A stretch of 64,000 nucleotides of DNA from Lactarius indigo (GCA_025766275.1 JAFKAC010000002.1:1860001-1924000), one strand, 5' to 3'; numbered from the stretch's first letter, positions 10,673 through 22,994 are shown. A program made the numbers and translations. The notes: generated by a model from the sequence alone, not told the origin.

Positions 10673-11182
10673 TGTTACGCTCCACCGGCGTCAGTCCGAC
10701 TTGGACTTAAGAGAGGCGTAATCGACTTAGCGAAAGATAGGCGAATGGGGATCACGTGTCAACCCAACGCGAGCTGAACAGGGGCACTCCGGCGCACGCT
10801 GCAGCTAAAGGTAAAGAAGGAGTATCCTGTGAGTGGATACTAGTAGAGGTACGCTTAGTCTGGGACTAAGGCAAACAGAAGACGAGTCAAGTGGTGGATT
10901 TGAAGAAGACCAAGATGGGGACTCTTGGTCTTCCGAGTCGACTACTTATACAGATACGCGCGGGCTTTAAAGCGCCGCTTGAATAGTAAGTAACCAATAG
11001 CGTAACTAGCTCGAACCCTAGTACCGCTATCCTAGGAATGAGTCATGCATGAGTCACAATCACATGCGAACTACTATGCTGACTGATACGAAGTAAGAGT
11101 CCATGACTAATTCTGATACCGGACCGTAGTCATAACCGGTCGTGAGTCGTGTGTGATGAGTCATTGAGTCCGTACCGTAACA
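10673..11182 (-). repeat. 5' LTR of intact chromovirus
   Basis: 510 bp, TGTTACGG...CGTAACA in element orientation. Holds the TATA box at 10943-10950 and the predicted RNA start at 10916. No ATG occurs in element orientation between the predicted start and the LTR end. Confidence 0.96.
10906..10950 (-). promoter_or_regulatory. LTR core promoter and predicted RNA 5' end
   Basis: TATAAGTA (10943-10950) lies 34 nt from ATCTTGGTCTT (10916-10906), the stretch complementary to the primer-binding site. The same spacing (34 nt) is found in the outer copy. The transcription start is inferred from this spacing and from the self-priming geometry. Confidence 0.55.
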
Positions 11183-14100
11183 GCCACGTTTAAAACGCGT
11201 TATGGCTTGTTCGAACCCATGGTGATGTTTTTTGGCTTAACCAACTCCCTGGCAATGTTCCAGACTATGATGAACTTCATCTTTAGGGATATCATTGCGA
11301 AACATGAAAAATGGGGAACTGTTATTCGGGTCTACATGGATGACATAGGCATAGCTACGGGACTGAACCACTCGCTGTCGGATCATATAGAGGCCGTCAA
11401 GGACGTACTCCGCATATCTGCCGAACACGACCTATACTACAAACTTGAGAAATGTCTCTTCCACTCCCCACGCATGGATTACCTGGGGGTAATCCTTGAA
11501 AAGGGGGTGACACACATGGACCCCGTCAAAATTTCTGGCATTAAGGACTGGCCCACACCAACCAAAGTTAAGGATGTCCACTCTTTCCTCGGTTTTTGCA
11601 ATTTTTACCGACCCTTCATATGAGGATTCGCAACCAAAGCACAACCTCTTAACAAACTCACGCGTAAAGATGTTGAATGGCACTGGGGAACCGAGGAAGA
11701 AAAGGCATTCCAAGACCTCAAAACCCTTGTCACTAGCGAACCAGTTCTCGCACACCCAGACCTCACCCAACAATTCAAACTAGAAGTCGACGCGTCATGA
11801 TTTGCCACCGGAGCCGTTCTCCTTCAACACAAAACAGACGGCAAACAACATCCCATCAGCTACTACTTGTCCACCCTCAACGAAGCCGAACGAAATTACG
11901 ATATTTACAACCTCAAACTCCTAGCAATCGTCAAGGCCTTCCGCCATTGGAGACCCCTTTTAGCGGGCTCCCCCCATAAGATCAAAGTATTCTCCGACCA
12001 CCTCAATTTACAATACTGGAAATCGCCACAAAAGATTAGCAGGTGCATAGCCAGGGAAGTACTCAAACTCTTGGAATATGATTTCGAGATTCATAACATC
12101 AAGGGAACTTCCAATGGATGCGCTGACGCATTGTCACGAAGGCCAGACTACGATCAGGGAGAGAATGACAACAAAGGAATAACAGTATTGCCAGAAAGTG
12201 TCTTTGCATGCGCTACCACGCTGGAGGAGCCACAACATCTACACTGGAGACCTGAGATCCTGCCAGTAGAGATGACCCCAGAACACCCCATTTATGAACA
12301 AGATACAGCTAAGTTGAAACCTTGGGTCGACGCTCACAGACTAAAAGACATTGAAGGGACGTGGTATAAGGACGGACACCGAGTAGTCACCAGCAGCATC
12401 CATGACAAGCACACCATTATTGCCGCCCACCACAATTCTCCTGTCTACGGCCACCCTGGTATCAAATGCACTCTCCAACTCACCAAACGACACTACTGGT
12501 GGCCACAAATGAAGAATGACGTTATGGACTATGTCAAGGGCTGCGCAGAGTGCCAGTGGCACAAAGTCAACCTCCGACCCATTAGAGCACCCCTACAACC
12601 CATTTATCCCAAGCCAGAAGCCCTACCATTCAAGACCATCGCAGTAGACTTTATCACCAAACTCCCTGTCTCCTGTGGTTACGACTCTATTCTAACAGTA
12701 ATAGATCATGACTGTACTAAAGCCACCGTCTTCATCCCCTGCAACGAAGAGATAACGGCTGAAGGAACAGCTGCCCTGTACGTCTCCCATGTTTTCCCAT
12801 GATTTGGACTCCCCTCACATGTTATCAGTGATCGAGATCCCCGCTTCGCATCCAAGTTCATGCGGGAAATATGCAAAATCCTTGGCATCAGTCAAAATAT
12901 CTCAACCACTTACCACCCTAGAACCGACGGCCAATCGGAACGGATGAATCAGTGGCTAGAACAATATCTCCGCTTCTGGGTAAATGAACAACAAGATGAC
13001 TGGGTTCATTATCTACCCATGGCAGAATTCACACACAACAACTGGCCTAATGAAACCACGTGGGAGTCCCCATTCTTCCTCTTATCAGGGTTCAACCCCC
13101 GTGCTGATTGGACTGATAGGCCTTCCCCCATTCCGCAAGTATCCCTGAGACTAGACCAATTCAAGCAAGCATGACAGTGTGCGTTTTCATGCATGCTCAG
13201 GGCACAGAAGTCATGGGTCAAGCACAAAGATATGCCCAAGTTCAAAGAAGGAGACCTTGTGTGGCTTGAAGGACGCCACTTATGCATGCACCAGCCAACC
13301 GCAAAACTAGCTGCCAAATGACATGGACCATTTAAGGTCGTCCAGGTGATGTCTCCGGTCAATTATTGCCTTGAACTTCCCACACAGTGGAGCATCCATG
13401 ATGTCTTCCACATAGATCTTCTCACACCTTATCGCGAAACACCCATGCACGGACCAAACTATCAGCGCCCACCACCTGATTTGGTTGATAACGAAGAAGA
13501 ATATGAGGTCGAGAAGATTCTAGACTCTTGGCAATTTGGCAGAAGACAACGGCTCCAATACCTTGTGAAATGGAAGGGATATCCTGACTCAGACAATCAA
13601 TGGATAGATAAGAATGACGTATTTGCCGATGACACTGTTCGGGAATTTAAAAATTCCAACCCCGACAGGGAAACGCATATAAGGATGACCTCTCACCATG
13701 ATGAGTCCCCATTACCCACTCCTTTCATGCCTTCTACTCAACGCAATGACCAGCTCGCACTCCTCTCCACCCTTGTCAACAACTCCACCACCACACTTGT
13801 TAACCCTGACTCCACCAATGACACCACAGCCATTAGAACTGCAACCACAGAAGGTCCCACCATGCAGCATGAGGACGACGGGCCTATCACTGCTGAAGAA
13901 TTGCAGCAGACACTGCAACAATTCCCTGTGCCCATACAGGGAACTCTCAGTGACGATCCAACAACAACTCAACCAGCACCTCCACCAATCTATGCCCTCA
14001 TGAATCCCAACACCAGTGAGCCCAAAGTCTTCCTCACAGAAGACAAGCTTTTTGGCTTCAAGCAGCTGTCCCACACGGTGAAACCACCCAATGCCATGCA

Positions 14101-14930
14101 GAAGTACAAGCAAGAATGGAAGGAGATGGTGGTGCAGTGGCAGTGGGAGCAACTGCATATCGCCGCCTGCCGACGCCGAATGATGAAGGAACGGAGGGAG
14201 TATTGGACGAGGATGAGGATGAAGACGAGCTTGGAGACCACTACCCCATCAGGCACGCATTCCTTAACCATGGATTCTACACTGAAGATCCAGCTGCCAC
14301 TCCCTACCTCGTCAACGCAAGCGGGAACCCTCTACTCAGAGGACGAGTCACTGTGGCACAAGCGGCTCGTTATACACCAATGGGCGAACAAGACCCAGCA
14401 ACCAGGGCCATCATCCCTGAAGGGTTCCAGAACAATCGAGGACCCGATTACATTCCGTTCCCGATCAAACTCCCCAATGGACCGACAATACAAGCGTCCC
14501 ATGTACAGGTTATCCGAGGAGGAGACCCCTTTGTACTCGGACTAGCTCCAGGATTGGGTTTCCTCTATGGTAAACCCCTCTACGCCACCCCTCACCTCCC
14601 AAAAAACAACCGTGCATTCATTCCCCATGAGGAGTATTTCATGCTCCACAATTGACACCCCGCTGACCTCTTACTAATGCGCATTGGGGACGTCACCCTC
14701 ACCCAAGAGTTGCGCCGGTTTCGGCAATTTGCCTTTGCCGAAGACCAACTAGAAAAGAGGATTCGGCAACTGTGAATGGACCAGTGCATGGTGGCTGAGG
14801 ATAAAAAGGACAGTCTCTATCGTCTCGAAAGAGCTAACATATTGGCAAGGATGGAAGATGAAGCGGAACAGATGAGACAGGAATCGGTAGCAGATTAGTG
14901 AGGTGGGCCTCACTCCTGAAAAGGGGGTGA

Positions 14931-15438
14931 TGTTATGGTACGGACTCGATGACTCATTACACATGACTCATGACTGGTTATGACTATGGTCCGATACTGA
15001 TATTAATCATGGACTCTTACATTGCATCAGTCAGCATAGTAGTTCACATGTGATTGTGACTCATGTATGACTCATTCCTAGGATAGCTGTACTAGGGTTC
15101 AAGCTAGTTACGCTATTGGTTAGTTACTATTCCAGCGGCGCTTTAAAGCCTGCGTGTATCTGTATAAATAGTCACTTTGGAAGACCAAGAGTCCCCATCT
15201 TGGTCTTCTTCAATCCACCCTCTTGGCTTGTCTCTTGTCTGCCTTAGTCTTCGACTAAGTGTGCTTCTGCTCCTATCCACCAAGGGATAGTACTCTTCCA
15301 CTTCCGCTGCAGTGTGTGCCAGTGTGCCCCTGTTCAGCTTGCATTGGGTTGACACGTGATCCCCATTTGCTTGATCTTTGCTAAGTCGATTACGCCCTTC
15401 TCGAGTCCAAGTCGGACTAATGCCGGTGGAGCGTAACA
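14931..15438 (+). repeat. 3' LTR of outer chromovirus
   Basis: 508 bp, from TGTTATGG to CGTAACA. A polypurine tract (gaaaagggggtga, 14918-14930) sits directly upstream and would prime plus-strand synthesis. The internal TATA box and 10-bp inverted repeat match the 5' LTR. Differences from the 5' LTR are transitions, most at former CpG sites. Confidence 0.95.
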
Positions 15439-15443
15439 ACTGT

Positions 15444-16400
15444 CTACCTTTTCTAACGCTTGAAGGAATGGAGTGGGTAGCCATCCTTCCTTGGTACACA
15501 CTAGCGTTTTCTAGGCATCTGAGGGTGTGCACACCAACTCCCATGTAGAGTGCTTTGTTTCTCATCGAATCACTCTTGATCTAGATCTGCTTCCTGCCTT
15601 GTATCTAAATTATAAATACAATTTGCGAATCAGGACTTCCATGAAGGAAAGTGCGATGGCTCCTAATCTCTGGCCAGTGAATGTGCCTGGCCAACCACTC
15701 ACAAGTATCCCTCTTTCGCTTTCAATAATTTAATAGCACCCTTTCCAGGACAGGATGCTTGCCAACCCACAGGCCACAGCCATGAGTTGTGGGAATTCAG
15801 AACCAAGGGGGTGGCGGGACCGGAAATTTTCATATCCAGTCAGATTTTGTCCATTAGGGGCTATCAGACCCCTCCCCCCCCCTTTTCATATATGGTATGA
15901 TTAAGTCACATGTCAGTTTTTTTCTCGGAATTTGTAATATGTCTAAGTCACATGCATATGTTACATCAAACTGCGGAGTGAACCAAGAAGTAAACTACAT
16001 TCGATGGCATTGATTGATCCCACTTGCACAGCTATCGCAAGCCCAGTTCTTAGGTGCAAAGTCGTAATCCATACACTTTTGATGGAACTAGTTAGTGTGT
16101 AAGCAGAAGAACCATAGAAAAGATGGCAGAAAAAGCAAGAGATAAAGCCAAGGGAAACGTTGAATGCACCCAAACTGTCTTGCATCCCTTGGGTTGTGGA
16201 TAAGATTATTTACCTCCTGCCAGTCTTTCCCATGTTCAAAGGTGATGGCATCATCAATGTACATGCCTAGTGTGGCGTCAGCATCGGGGGGACAGGGCCT
16301 GAGCTTGAGCCTGAGTATACAGTATATCGGGAAAGCTGCCAGAGCGCTCACAGTGTGGTCACATGTGACATGTGACATGTTCTTGCTTGATGACTCCGCC
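15444..16400. other. No recognisable gene; right flank of chromovirus
   Basis: Contains a C-rich run near 15871-15882 and a minus-strand frame (16408-16088) that looks partly coding (GMYIDDAITFEHGKDW) but that I cannot assign. No intact gene or RNA gene is seen. Confidence 0.4.
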
Positions 16401-16409
16401 GTTGCCACG

Positions 16410-16700
16410 TTTCCACAAAAAAACCCTCACTGCCTTCTATCCATATCTCTGCTGTCCATTTTTATGCCTCAACTGTCGATGATGCATTCTCCTCCTACTC
16501 ACTGGGATAGTCTTGACTCATTACCTGGGTGAGTGTTTGTTACTACCCCCTTAGTCCTTGTCCTGCAGGCTAGAGACCATAGGGCAATGCCCTTACCCTC
16601 TTCCTCCACCATTGCCTTCTGACAACCTTAGGCCACCCCTTGGGTGAGCCACATTTGGGAGCCATTGGCACCGGCATGCACATTTGCTGGTGCGACGATG
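16410..16700 (-). repeat. Long inverted repeat, left member
   Basis: About 290 bp that recur in reverse complement at 20148-20445 with strong similarity, including the stretch around tagagaccatagggcaatgc. A weaker direct relative of the right member lies at 19780-19890. The 3.4 kb between the arms may be an old element, but no transposase was recognised in it. Confidence 0.75.
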
Positions 16701-16770
16701 GACCATTTTTTCCTGGTTACCATACATTCTATTCACTAGCTACAGTTTAGTAGACATAAACAGGAGCTAT

Positions 16771-16861
16771 ATTGAGACAGTGAGGGGGAAAAGAACGTTT
16801 GGAAGTGGCTGAACATGTTGATATATTGTACCACTCTGCTCCTGTCCCAAGTGACATGTGC
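16771..16861 (-). promoter_or_regulatory. Dispersed promoter-like cassette, copy a
   Basis: Minus-strand copy of a cassette of about 90 bp (ACATGTCACTTGGGACAGGA ... TATATCAACATG ... CCACTTCCAAAC ... TTTTCCCC). The TATA-like core TATATYAA is present. What follows downstream differs from the other copies. Confidence 0.5.
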
Positions 16862-18520
16862 TAAGTTAAGTGCAAGGTGCTCGTTTGAATTCTACAAGTA
16901 CTCAGGTATGCTGTAGCGCACAAGGTGAATATAATCATCTAGACTACTGTACAGTGTACCATACATATAGATAGTACGGGGCTGGAACGCACAGCTCGTG
17001 TGGCTCATTGCCAACCTGTGCCTCAGCCTTGCAGTCAAGAATGGATGATTTGTTCATACACTTGTGCCTTGGCTTCGGCACTAAGATAGACTAGAGGCAT
17101 TTGATTAGTGAGTAATTTGCAGAGCACTTAGCTTTTTTGCCCTTTGTGGGGCTTGCTGGTGCCGACAAGGATGCTGCTGCAGAGGCACTCTGCCAATGTG
17201 AGCCGTGTGACACCAATCACGGTGGCGACAGTAACGTGATAGAGAGGGTCATGGTGGCAATGGGACTTTGGCTGCAGCGGTGGTAATGAGACAGTGAGGT
17301 AGCAGGGATAATGGTGATGAGGTGGGAGGTTGGGTTGCTGGGTTCCAGGTTTCCATGGGCTGAAAGGGCATACAAAAAAAGTCTAAAAGAACAGAACATA
17401 TGAATGGTTGAAGAAAGTCCTAGTGTTTACTCTAGATTAGTGTTGCTTGACGACACCGTCATCTTTCTCAGTAGCCTATCTCCCTCGCAGGTACACCGGT
17501 ATGAATATGCATGTGAATCAATGACCTTATGCCCATATGCTGCCTCTGTGGGAAACACATGGTGTGTAGTAATATGGATGCCATCTTCCCTACAGAAGTC
17601 AGCTGTAACATGACCACCCCATCTTGCTGTGCCACTTTTGCCATGCCAGCCAGTAGGCCTGCAAATCATTGCAAACACCAGGCGGCATTAAATGTGTGCA
17701 ATAACTCACCCCATGAATGTGAATGTCACACCCTGCTCACAGTGTTTTGTCCTCGCAGAGTGCACCAGAACACACCACTCCACGAAGGTTCATCACACTT
17801 CCTGGGCACTGTAGAGGCCATTCCTTACAATGATAGCCAGCGTTGGGATGAAAAAGTCAAAGTGTGTTTGTGCAAGGCGAGCAAGAGGAGTGAGAGGCAG
17901 TGACTGAGGGAAAGGGCTACTCGTTTATGTTAGCCTGGGAATATCAGCGATGATGTGAGAAAACCAAATGTGAATCAGCAGTCCAGACATGGGTCTCTTG
18001 TCAAGTCCATGGGCAATGGTAGCTGCTGTAGGCTCCTTGATAATGCAGAGGGTCTGAAGGTCTGCAATAGTGCGGGGTGTGAGATTATGAGATCTAGGGG
18101 GGTGATATCAGAAGGGGTGCATACTGCATGACAATAATAGCCCAAGGCTCATTGGCGGCCTTGTCAAATCCATAGGTGATGGGTGGCTGCTGTAGGCTAG
18201 TTGACAATGTGCAGGATCTGAAGGCCTGCAATGGTGTCAGTGTCCTTCGTCATTTGATGCTCAGTATTGAAGTAGGCAGGCAACAGCTGTGACAGCATCC
18301 CTGCTGAAGTAGGCCCCGGTGGTCCTCCTTCACCCTCCCTAGGACCATGGCAGTGAAGATAAAGAAATCTTGTGAGCTGTGAGTAATGAGCCATGTGTGT
18401 GAGTGCCACAACAAGGCCTCCCCCACCCTCCACTGCTTTGACCAATAGCTGATGAGGCCCATTTCTCAAGGAAGTGGCAGCACGTTGAGGCATTCTTCCA
18501 AGGAGTCAGAGCCCTGTCCA
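16860..18520 (-). repeat. Unidentified element X, copy 1
   Basis: Reads as an inverted copy of 31080-33020 (copy 2). Shared, in minus orientation: a translated motif AYFNTEHQMTKD (near 18270), the CRPTGWHGKSG segment (near 17655) and the terminal part near 16900-17090. Frames are broken, so it is non-functional. An imperfect direct repeat of about 80 bp (near 17995-18080 and 18155-18240) lies inside. I do not recognise the protein. Confidence 0.6.
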
Positions 18521-18529
18521 ACTTGATGC

Positions 18530-20147
18530 CCATAGTTTAATACCATGTCCAAGTCAATGCGATTCTTTTTAACATGCGAACTGGTAGCTGCTGGAGCTGA
18601 AGCAGGTACTGCTCAAGGTGGCTTGTAGGTGGGCTCTGGCTTGTACCCCATCATCTGTACCATTTGGAGGATGCTCAGCAGCTCGTTGATTCACCATTGG
18701 GGGCATTTTTGGCCGGAAAGCATCTTGAATCAAGGGTGGAGCACTTCAAAGGCATCAGCAGCGAATGAGAAAAGAGAAGCTTATGCATAAATGGTCCACA
18801 GGTGTCACAATGATCAGCATACGAGCAGTGCCTGTTGAGGACCTGTAAAGTGACCTTAGCTGCATGCCAAAGTGATGCATGCAGCTCATTAGTGATTATC
18901 AGCTTGAATTTCTTTGTGAACTTGTCAATGGCTGAAATGGCGTGCATTGAGGACACTTCAGTCTTTGACAGGCTATGTGGTCACGACAAAAGTCTATGGT
19001 AAGTTAGTAAATGGAAAGAAACCATGGCACATGAAGCAGTATTTACTCACCTTGAATAGCTGGTCCAGAACCTCCCACTTGACCTTGGTAAGCATAAAGC
19101 ACTCAAGATCAAGATTCCAGTTTAGCAAAGGTGATCCACCACTTTTTGTTGGCTGAGCACCCAGAGAAAGCGCATTGCGTGTGAAATACAGCACATCACG
19201 ATGGCTTTGACAAGGACAAGGGGGGGAGGGGGGAGACACCTTCATCAGAGGCTTTCTGCTTCAGGGCATCACGGTATTGTTCTTCTGCTCTAATGAGCTC
19301 TTGTAGAAAGCAAAGTGGCCCACACATTTGTTAATGAGGGCCCTGCAAGGGAATGGTATCACACACCTCTGAAAGCAGAGTGCATGCTTATCAACGCTCA
19401 GCGACAGAGTTGGGCTCCACAGCCAGATTGTCCGCATCTAACTCTCATTTCTCAGCTGCTTCCTCACATTGATGTGGGTCGTTGCTGTTGTCATCACCCG
19501 CTATTGAGATATACCCATTGACTTCATTGGCAAGCCCCCTCCACTCCAACTCACTGTTGTGACCCATGCTATTTGCCCCATTCTTTTTTTGGGGACAGAA
19601 ATGCCTTTGGAATTGTTTTAAGCAGGGTAGCAATATGGAGCGACACTACTTACCTGCATCACCAAAGTCAATGCATGAGCAAAACACTGCATGTGATGTT
19701 GGCGACCCCTGAATGAACCGCCCTTACACAGTCAACATTCAAGGATGCCACAAGTGAGTCGCTATTGCTGACACTATCAGACATGGGCGTCAATGGCTCC
19801 TGAGAATGACCCACCCTGAGGGGCGGTCTAAGGTCATCAGAGGGCAGAGGAGGGTGGGAACATCCACCCCATGGTCTCCAGTGTGCAGGTCGAGGTTGCC
19901 AAGCAAGGTCTAGAGAGAGAGAGGTCAGAGGGGCTCAGCACAAAGGCGTTGCTGGTACTCACCTCAACCCACACAAAAGAGAGAGCTGGTGGACCCACAC
20001 CATGCCCAGGACCCGAGAGGCTTGCCACTCCTGCCTTGCCCCACTTTCCTCTTCCCTGGCTCCAACAAGCCAGGATTGACCATTGACAGACAGCGAGTAG
20101 TGATGGTTTGCCCACAAGGGTGGCAAGACTGGCCATACTGAGACTGA
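18530..20147. other. Degenerate transposon remains
   Basis: Several short minus-strand frames look like pieces of one decayed gene (for example MGHNSELEWRGLANEV near 19560, LLNWNLDLECFMLTKVKWEV near 19110 and MSSMHAISAIDKFTKKFK near 18940). No domain can be assigned with confidence. No RNA gene is seen. Confidence 0.35.
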
Positions 20148-20445
20148 CCCAGCAAACATGCATGCTGGTGCCAATGGCTCCCAAACATGGCTCACCCAAG
20201 GGGTGGCCTAAGGTTGTCAGAAGGCAACGGCAGAGGAAGAGGGTAAGGGCATTGCCCTATGGTCTCTAGCCTGCAGGATGAGGACTAAGGGGGTAGTAAC
20301 AAACACTCAACCGCATAAAGAGTCAAGACCATCCCAGCAAATAGGAGGGGAATGCATCATTGAGAGTTGAGGCATAAAAATGGACAACAGAGATATTGAT
20401 AGAGGGGGGTCAAGTTTTTTTTGTGGAAATGTGGCAACAGTGGTT
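20148..20445 (+). repeat. Long inverted repeat, right member
   Basis: Reverse complement of 16410-16700. It shares the run of A bases behind gtggaaa, the tttttatgcctcaact segment (on the other strand) and the agggcaatgccctat core. Position 19780-19890 is a diverged direct copy of its first third. Confidence 0.75.
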
Positions 20446-20449
20446 GTGA

Positions 20450-22990
20450 GCATACATAAGGAAGGAAAGAGGGTAGTTTTTTTTGTGGAAACGTGGTAGT
20501 GAATGAGGTGGAGCTGCTGTAAGCAAGACTCGGAACATCAAATCAACTTGAATGTGACTGCCAAGCACTAATCTCCCGAGTCCCAATATGGCTATGGTCG
20601 GTCACCTGATCTGTACATTAGTGAGGCGATTTTCTCCAATGCTTCACTTCCATCCCTCAACATGCCCTGTTCTAAGCAGTCAACCTGGCCACTTGGCATC
20701 ATTTCATGTCAACCCCATCAGCATCTTGCAACAATGACTGCTAGCAGTCCCATACCTCCCAAGAAGCAGAAGGGGCCTGTGTCCGTATTTCTCAGTGGGG
20801 AAGTTTGTGACCTTGAGCAAGACATATTGCTCCACCCATTTTCAGAGTCCACACAACCCTGACAATTGCCTGCTATGACTCGCTACCATGGGTCAGAACC
20901 CCGAGCCCTGAAGAAGCGCGTTCGCCAGAGGAAGCCTAAGCTCCCCAGCACCCTGGGGGAGCCCAAGGTTGATTCCCTGGAGCCCGAGCTTGTCACCCCA
21001 GTGGCAGACCCTGAGGTCATTCCTGTACCCAAAGTTGTCTCACCCCTGACCGTGCCTGAGGTCATTTCTCCCCCCCCCTGCCCAAAGTCGTCTCCCCCCC
21101 ACTGTACCCAGCATTTTCACCACTCAACCCAAGGTCATAGACCTCACTGGAGAAGACTGAGGTGACGTTCGCAGCGTGCCTCAGGTCAGATTGACGCAGA
21201 TGTGCAAGACAAATGTTTCATCCTTGAATCCAAGCGATTGTAATTAGTGGATTTAACTTTATGAAATACAGAAGCACATCCAAAAAGGATTAATGTGTGG
21301 TCAGCACCCCTCTAAGCTGCAGCAGCAGATAACCCAGGATCGTTGTGTCGTACAATGAAGTCGGAAAGGGCAGCCCCATACTACCTGTCAAATATTCTTA
21401 TGTGTAAGGTGCTGCACATGCCCCACAGTGTCTCATGAGTCACTATGTCGCTGTAGATGTCAAGTGGTATCTCAACTGTGGTTGGTCAGTGTGTGCCAGT
21501 AAGCCACAGCTGAGATTGGCACTTACACTTCAAGAACTTGTGGTACTGATGCCAGTCCACTTTAGCATCGAAAGTAACTTGATTGAATAGGTGAAGGGAT
21601 GGCAGTAAGCAAGGGGGCGAGGGCGACATCCAGGGCATCGATTGAAAAAGGAAATGATATCCATGCCAGCCCAAACTTGTCTGACATTGTAGTATTTGCA
21701 TTGTATAGGCTCGCACTGCTTAGTGTAAGTGCAGGCAGTGCTGCAAGTAAAAACTAAGTAGCTCAAGTGGGTCATTGCCAGAAAATGAGAGGCAGGCCAT
21801 TCTCTTCTCAGGCTGGAAGCTTGTCGGCGATATCATGGTCATTCACATAAGTACAAATCGCGTCATTGCACAAGTCGAGATCAACTACATAACACATCAG
21901 AATACAAATGAAGTAGTCGCTTGGTGGGCCAGAACTCCAGTCTTTTCCTAGGTCAGTGAACATGTTGGCATGATCAAGTAGAAGGTAGAAAACAGGCTGG
22001 TGGTGCAATACATGGAATCTCCACTAGTGACCAGCATCCTATTTCAGGAGACAGCAACTCGCCCAAGACCTAGAAAACTGTCAGCTCACACTACAAGCGC
22101 TTGCATCCACTCACTCTGCAGGACTCCATGTTGAGCATGTGATTGTCACAGAGACGGCTAGAAGCTGTCATGTTGTCTGGATGCACCTCAAGAAGTGGAT
22201 GGCAGCCTTGAGCATCAGTGACCATGGGCATCGCATCACATCACATAGCTGATAGTAGAATCGTCACCAGCTTGAATGATGAGAAAATCAGCTTTGTGTG
22301 TGCAGGTCTAGGAACATTGATGCATCCGCCTCATTGCCAATTCTAGCATGTAGACAGTATGAGTACAAGTGATGAACCTTCAACCAGAAAGTTACCCCCC
22401 AGGCTTCACAGAAGGCAATGTGTATTGTCACCCCACCAAGGAGCTCAATGAATACCCCCATGGGAGTCCAAAGGCGATTATCGCCAGGGAAAAGCTGATG
22501 GTAGAATATCTGTATACACCCTACCCCCTCAAAAATTGATGACACAAATGCAATGCCTCGAGCATTGACCAGGCCTGTGCCACCCCAAGGTAAAACTCAT
22601 TCAGGCAATGTCAAGAAGTTCCCTCAATCTGACATGCAAGCACACGAGAAGGTGCTGGAGAAATAGGCTGGGGTTGATGAGGGACCCTCTTGTCTCATGG
22701 TCACCGGGTATCTGCAACAGGTGTCTGGTGGCCAAGGCCTGTTAGCGCTTCCTCTGATTCCAAGAGGCATATACAATGAACTCACTTTGTCATACAGCAG
22801 CCTCAATAGTTCGCTCAGGGAGCCCGAAGTGAGTGAGGGCAAGCAGGAGAGGGGTCAGATGATTCTTAAATGGTATCAGGGCTAACTTAGCACCCTATCG
22901 CCTTCTCTCAAAAGTGTATATTTGTGTCTACGTGTACAAAGTATTGACTATGGCTGCAATGATGTAGTCGCATGGGCAGCTGAAAACCTT
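20450..22990. other. Mixed degenerate sequence
   Basis: A plus-strand frame at 20866-21165 encodes a basic then Pro/Val-rich repetitive stretch (units like EVISPP and KVVSPLTVP) of unknown role. Minus-strand fragments at 21530-22545 look partly coding but are broken. Nothing can be assigned. Confidence 0.35.
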
Positions 22991-22994
22991 GATG

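Larger units (their letters stand above)
3371..11182 (-). mobile_element. Intact Ty3/gypsy chromovirus nested in the outer copy
   Basis: A 7812-bp element on the minus strand inserted into the RT region of the older copy. GCCAC at 3366-3370 is repeated at 11183-11187 as the target duplication. Both 510-bp LTRs read identical by eye, and gag and pol are open throughout, so the insertion is recent and may still be active. Order in element direction: 5' LTR (11182-10673), self-priming PBS, AUG-free leader, gag, -1 overlap, pol, polypurine tract, 3' LTR (3880-3371). Both copies belong to the same family: Gag and Pol align over their full length. Confidence 0.97.
2277..14898 (+). pseudogene. pol: Pol relic of outer chromovirus, split by nested insertion
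   Basis: Pol carries protease, reverse transcriptase, RNase H, integrase and chromodomain. Protease (VDSGATHC, near 2430) and the first part of RT are in 2277-3370. The nested copy interrupts the frame at the 5-bp duplication GCCAC, and RT resumes at 11183 with the YMDD motif near 11335. RNase H, integrase (HHCC zinc finger near 12420-12560, DD35E core to about 12950) and a chromodomain (near 13500-13660) follow. Stops at 11621, 12800, 13172, about 13319, 14653 and 14774 break it; most replace CGA arginine codons of the intact copy. A 1-nt deletion relative to the intact copy near 14052 moves the reading frame into the alternative C-terminal frame (to 14545). Confidence 0.92.
1..15438 (+). 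mobile_element. Degenerate Ty3/gypsy chromovirus (outer copy)
   Basis: A full-length chromovirus on the + strand whose 5' LTR is cut by the window edge. Gag and Pol relics run from about 340 to 3370 and resume at 11183 after the nested copy, ending at 14898, with the 3' LTR at 14931-15438. Compared with the nested copy it carries many C to T and G to A changes at CpG sites and several CGA to TGA stops. The two LTR portions visible differ at 9 of 328 aligned positions, all transitions. The 3' flank after the LTR begins actgt, but the matching 5' flank lies outside the window, so the target duplication cannot be checked. Confidence 0.95.
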
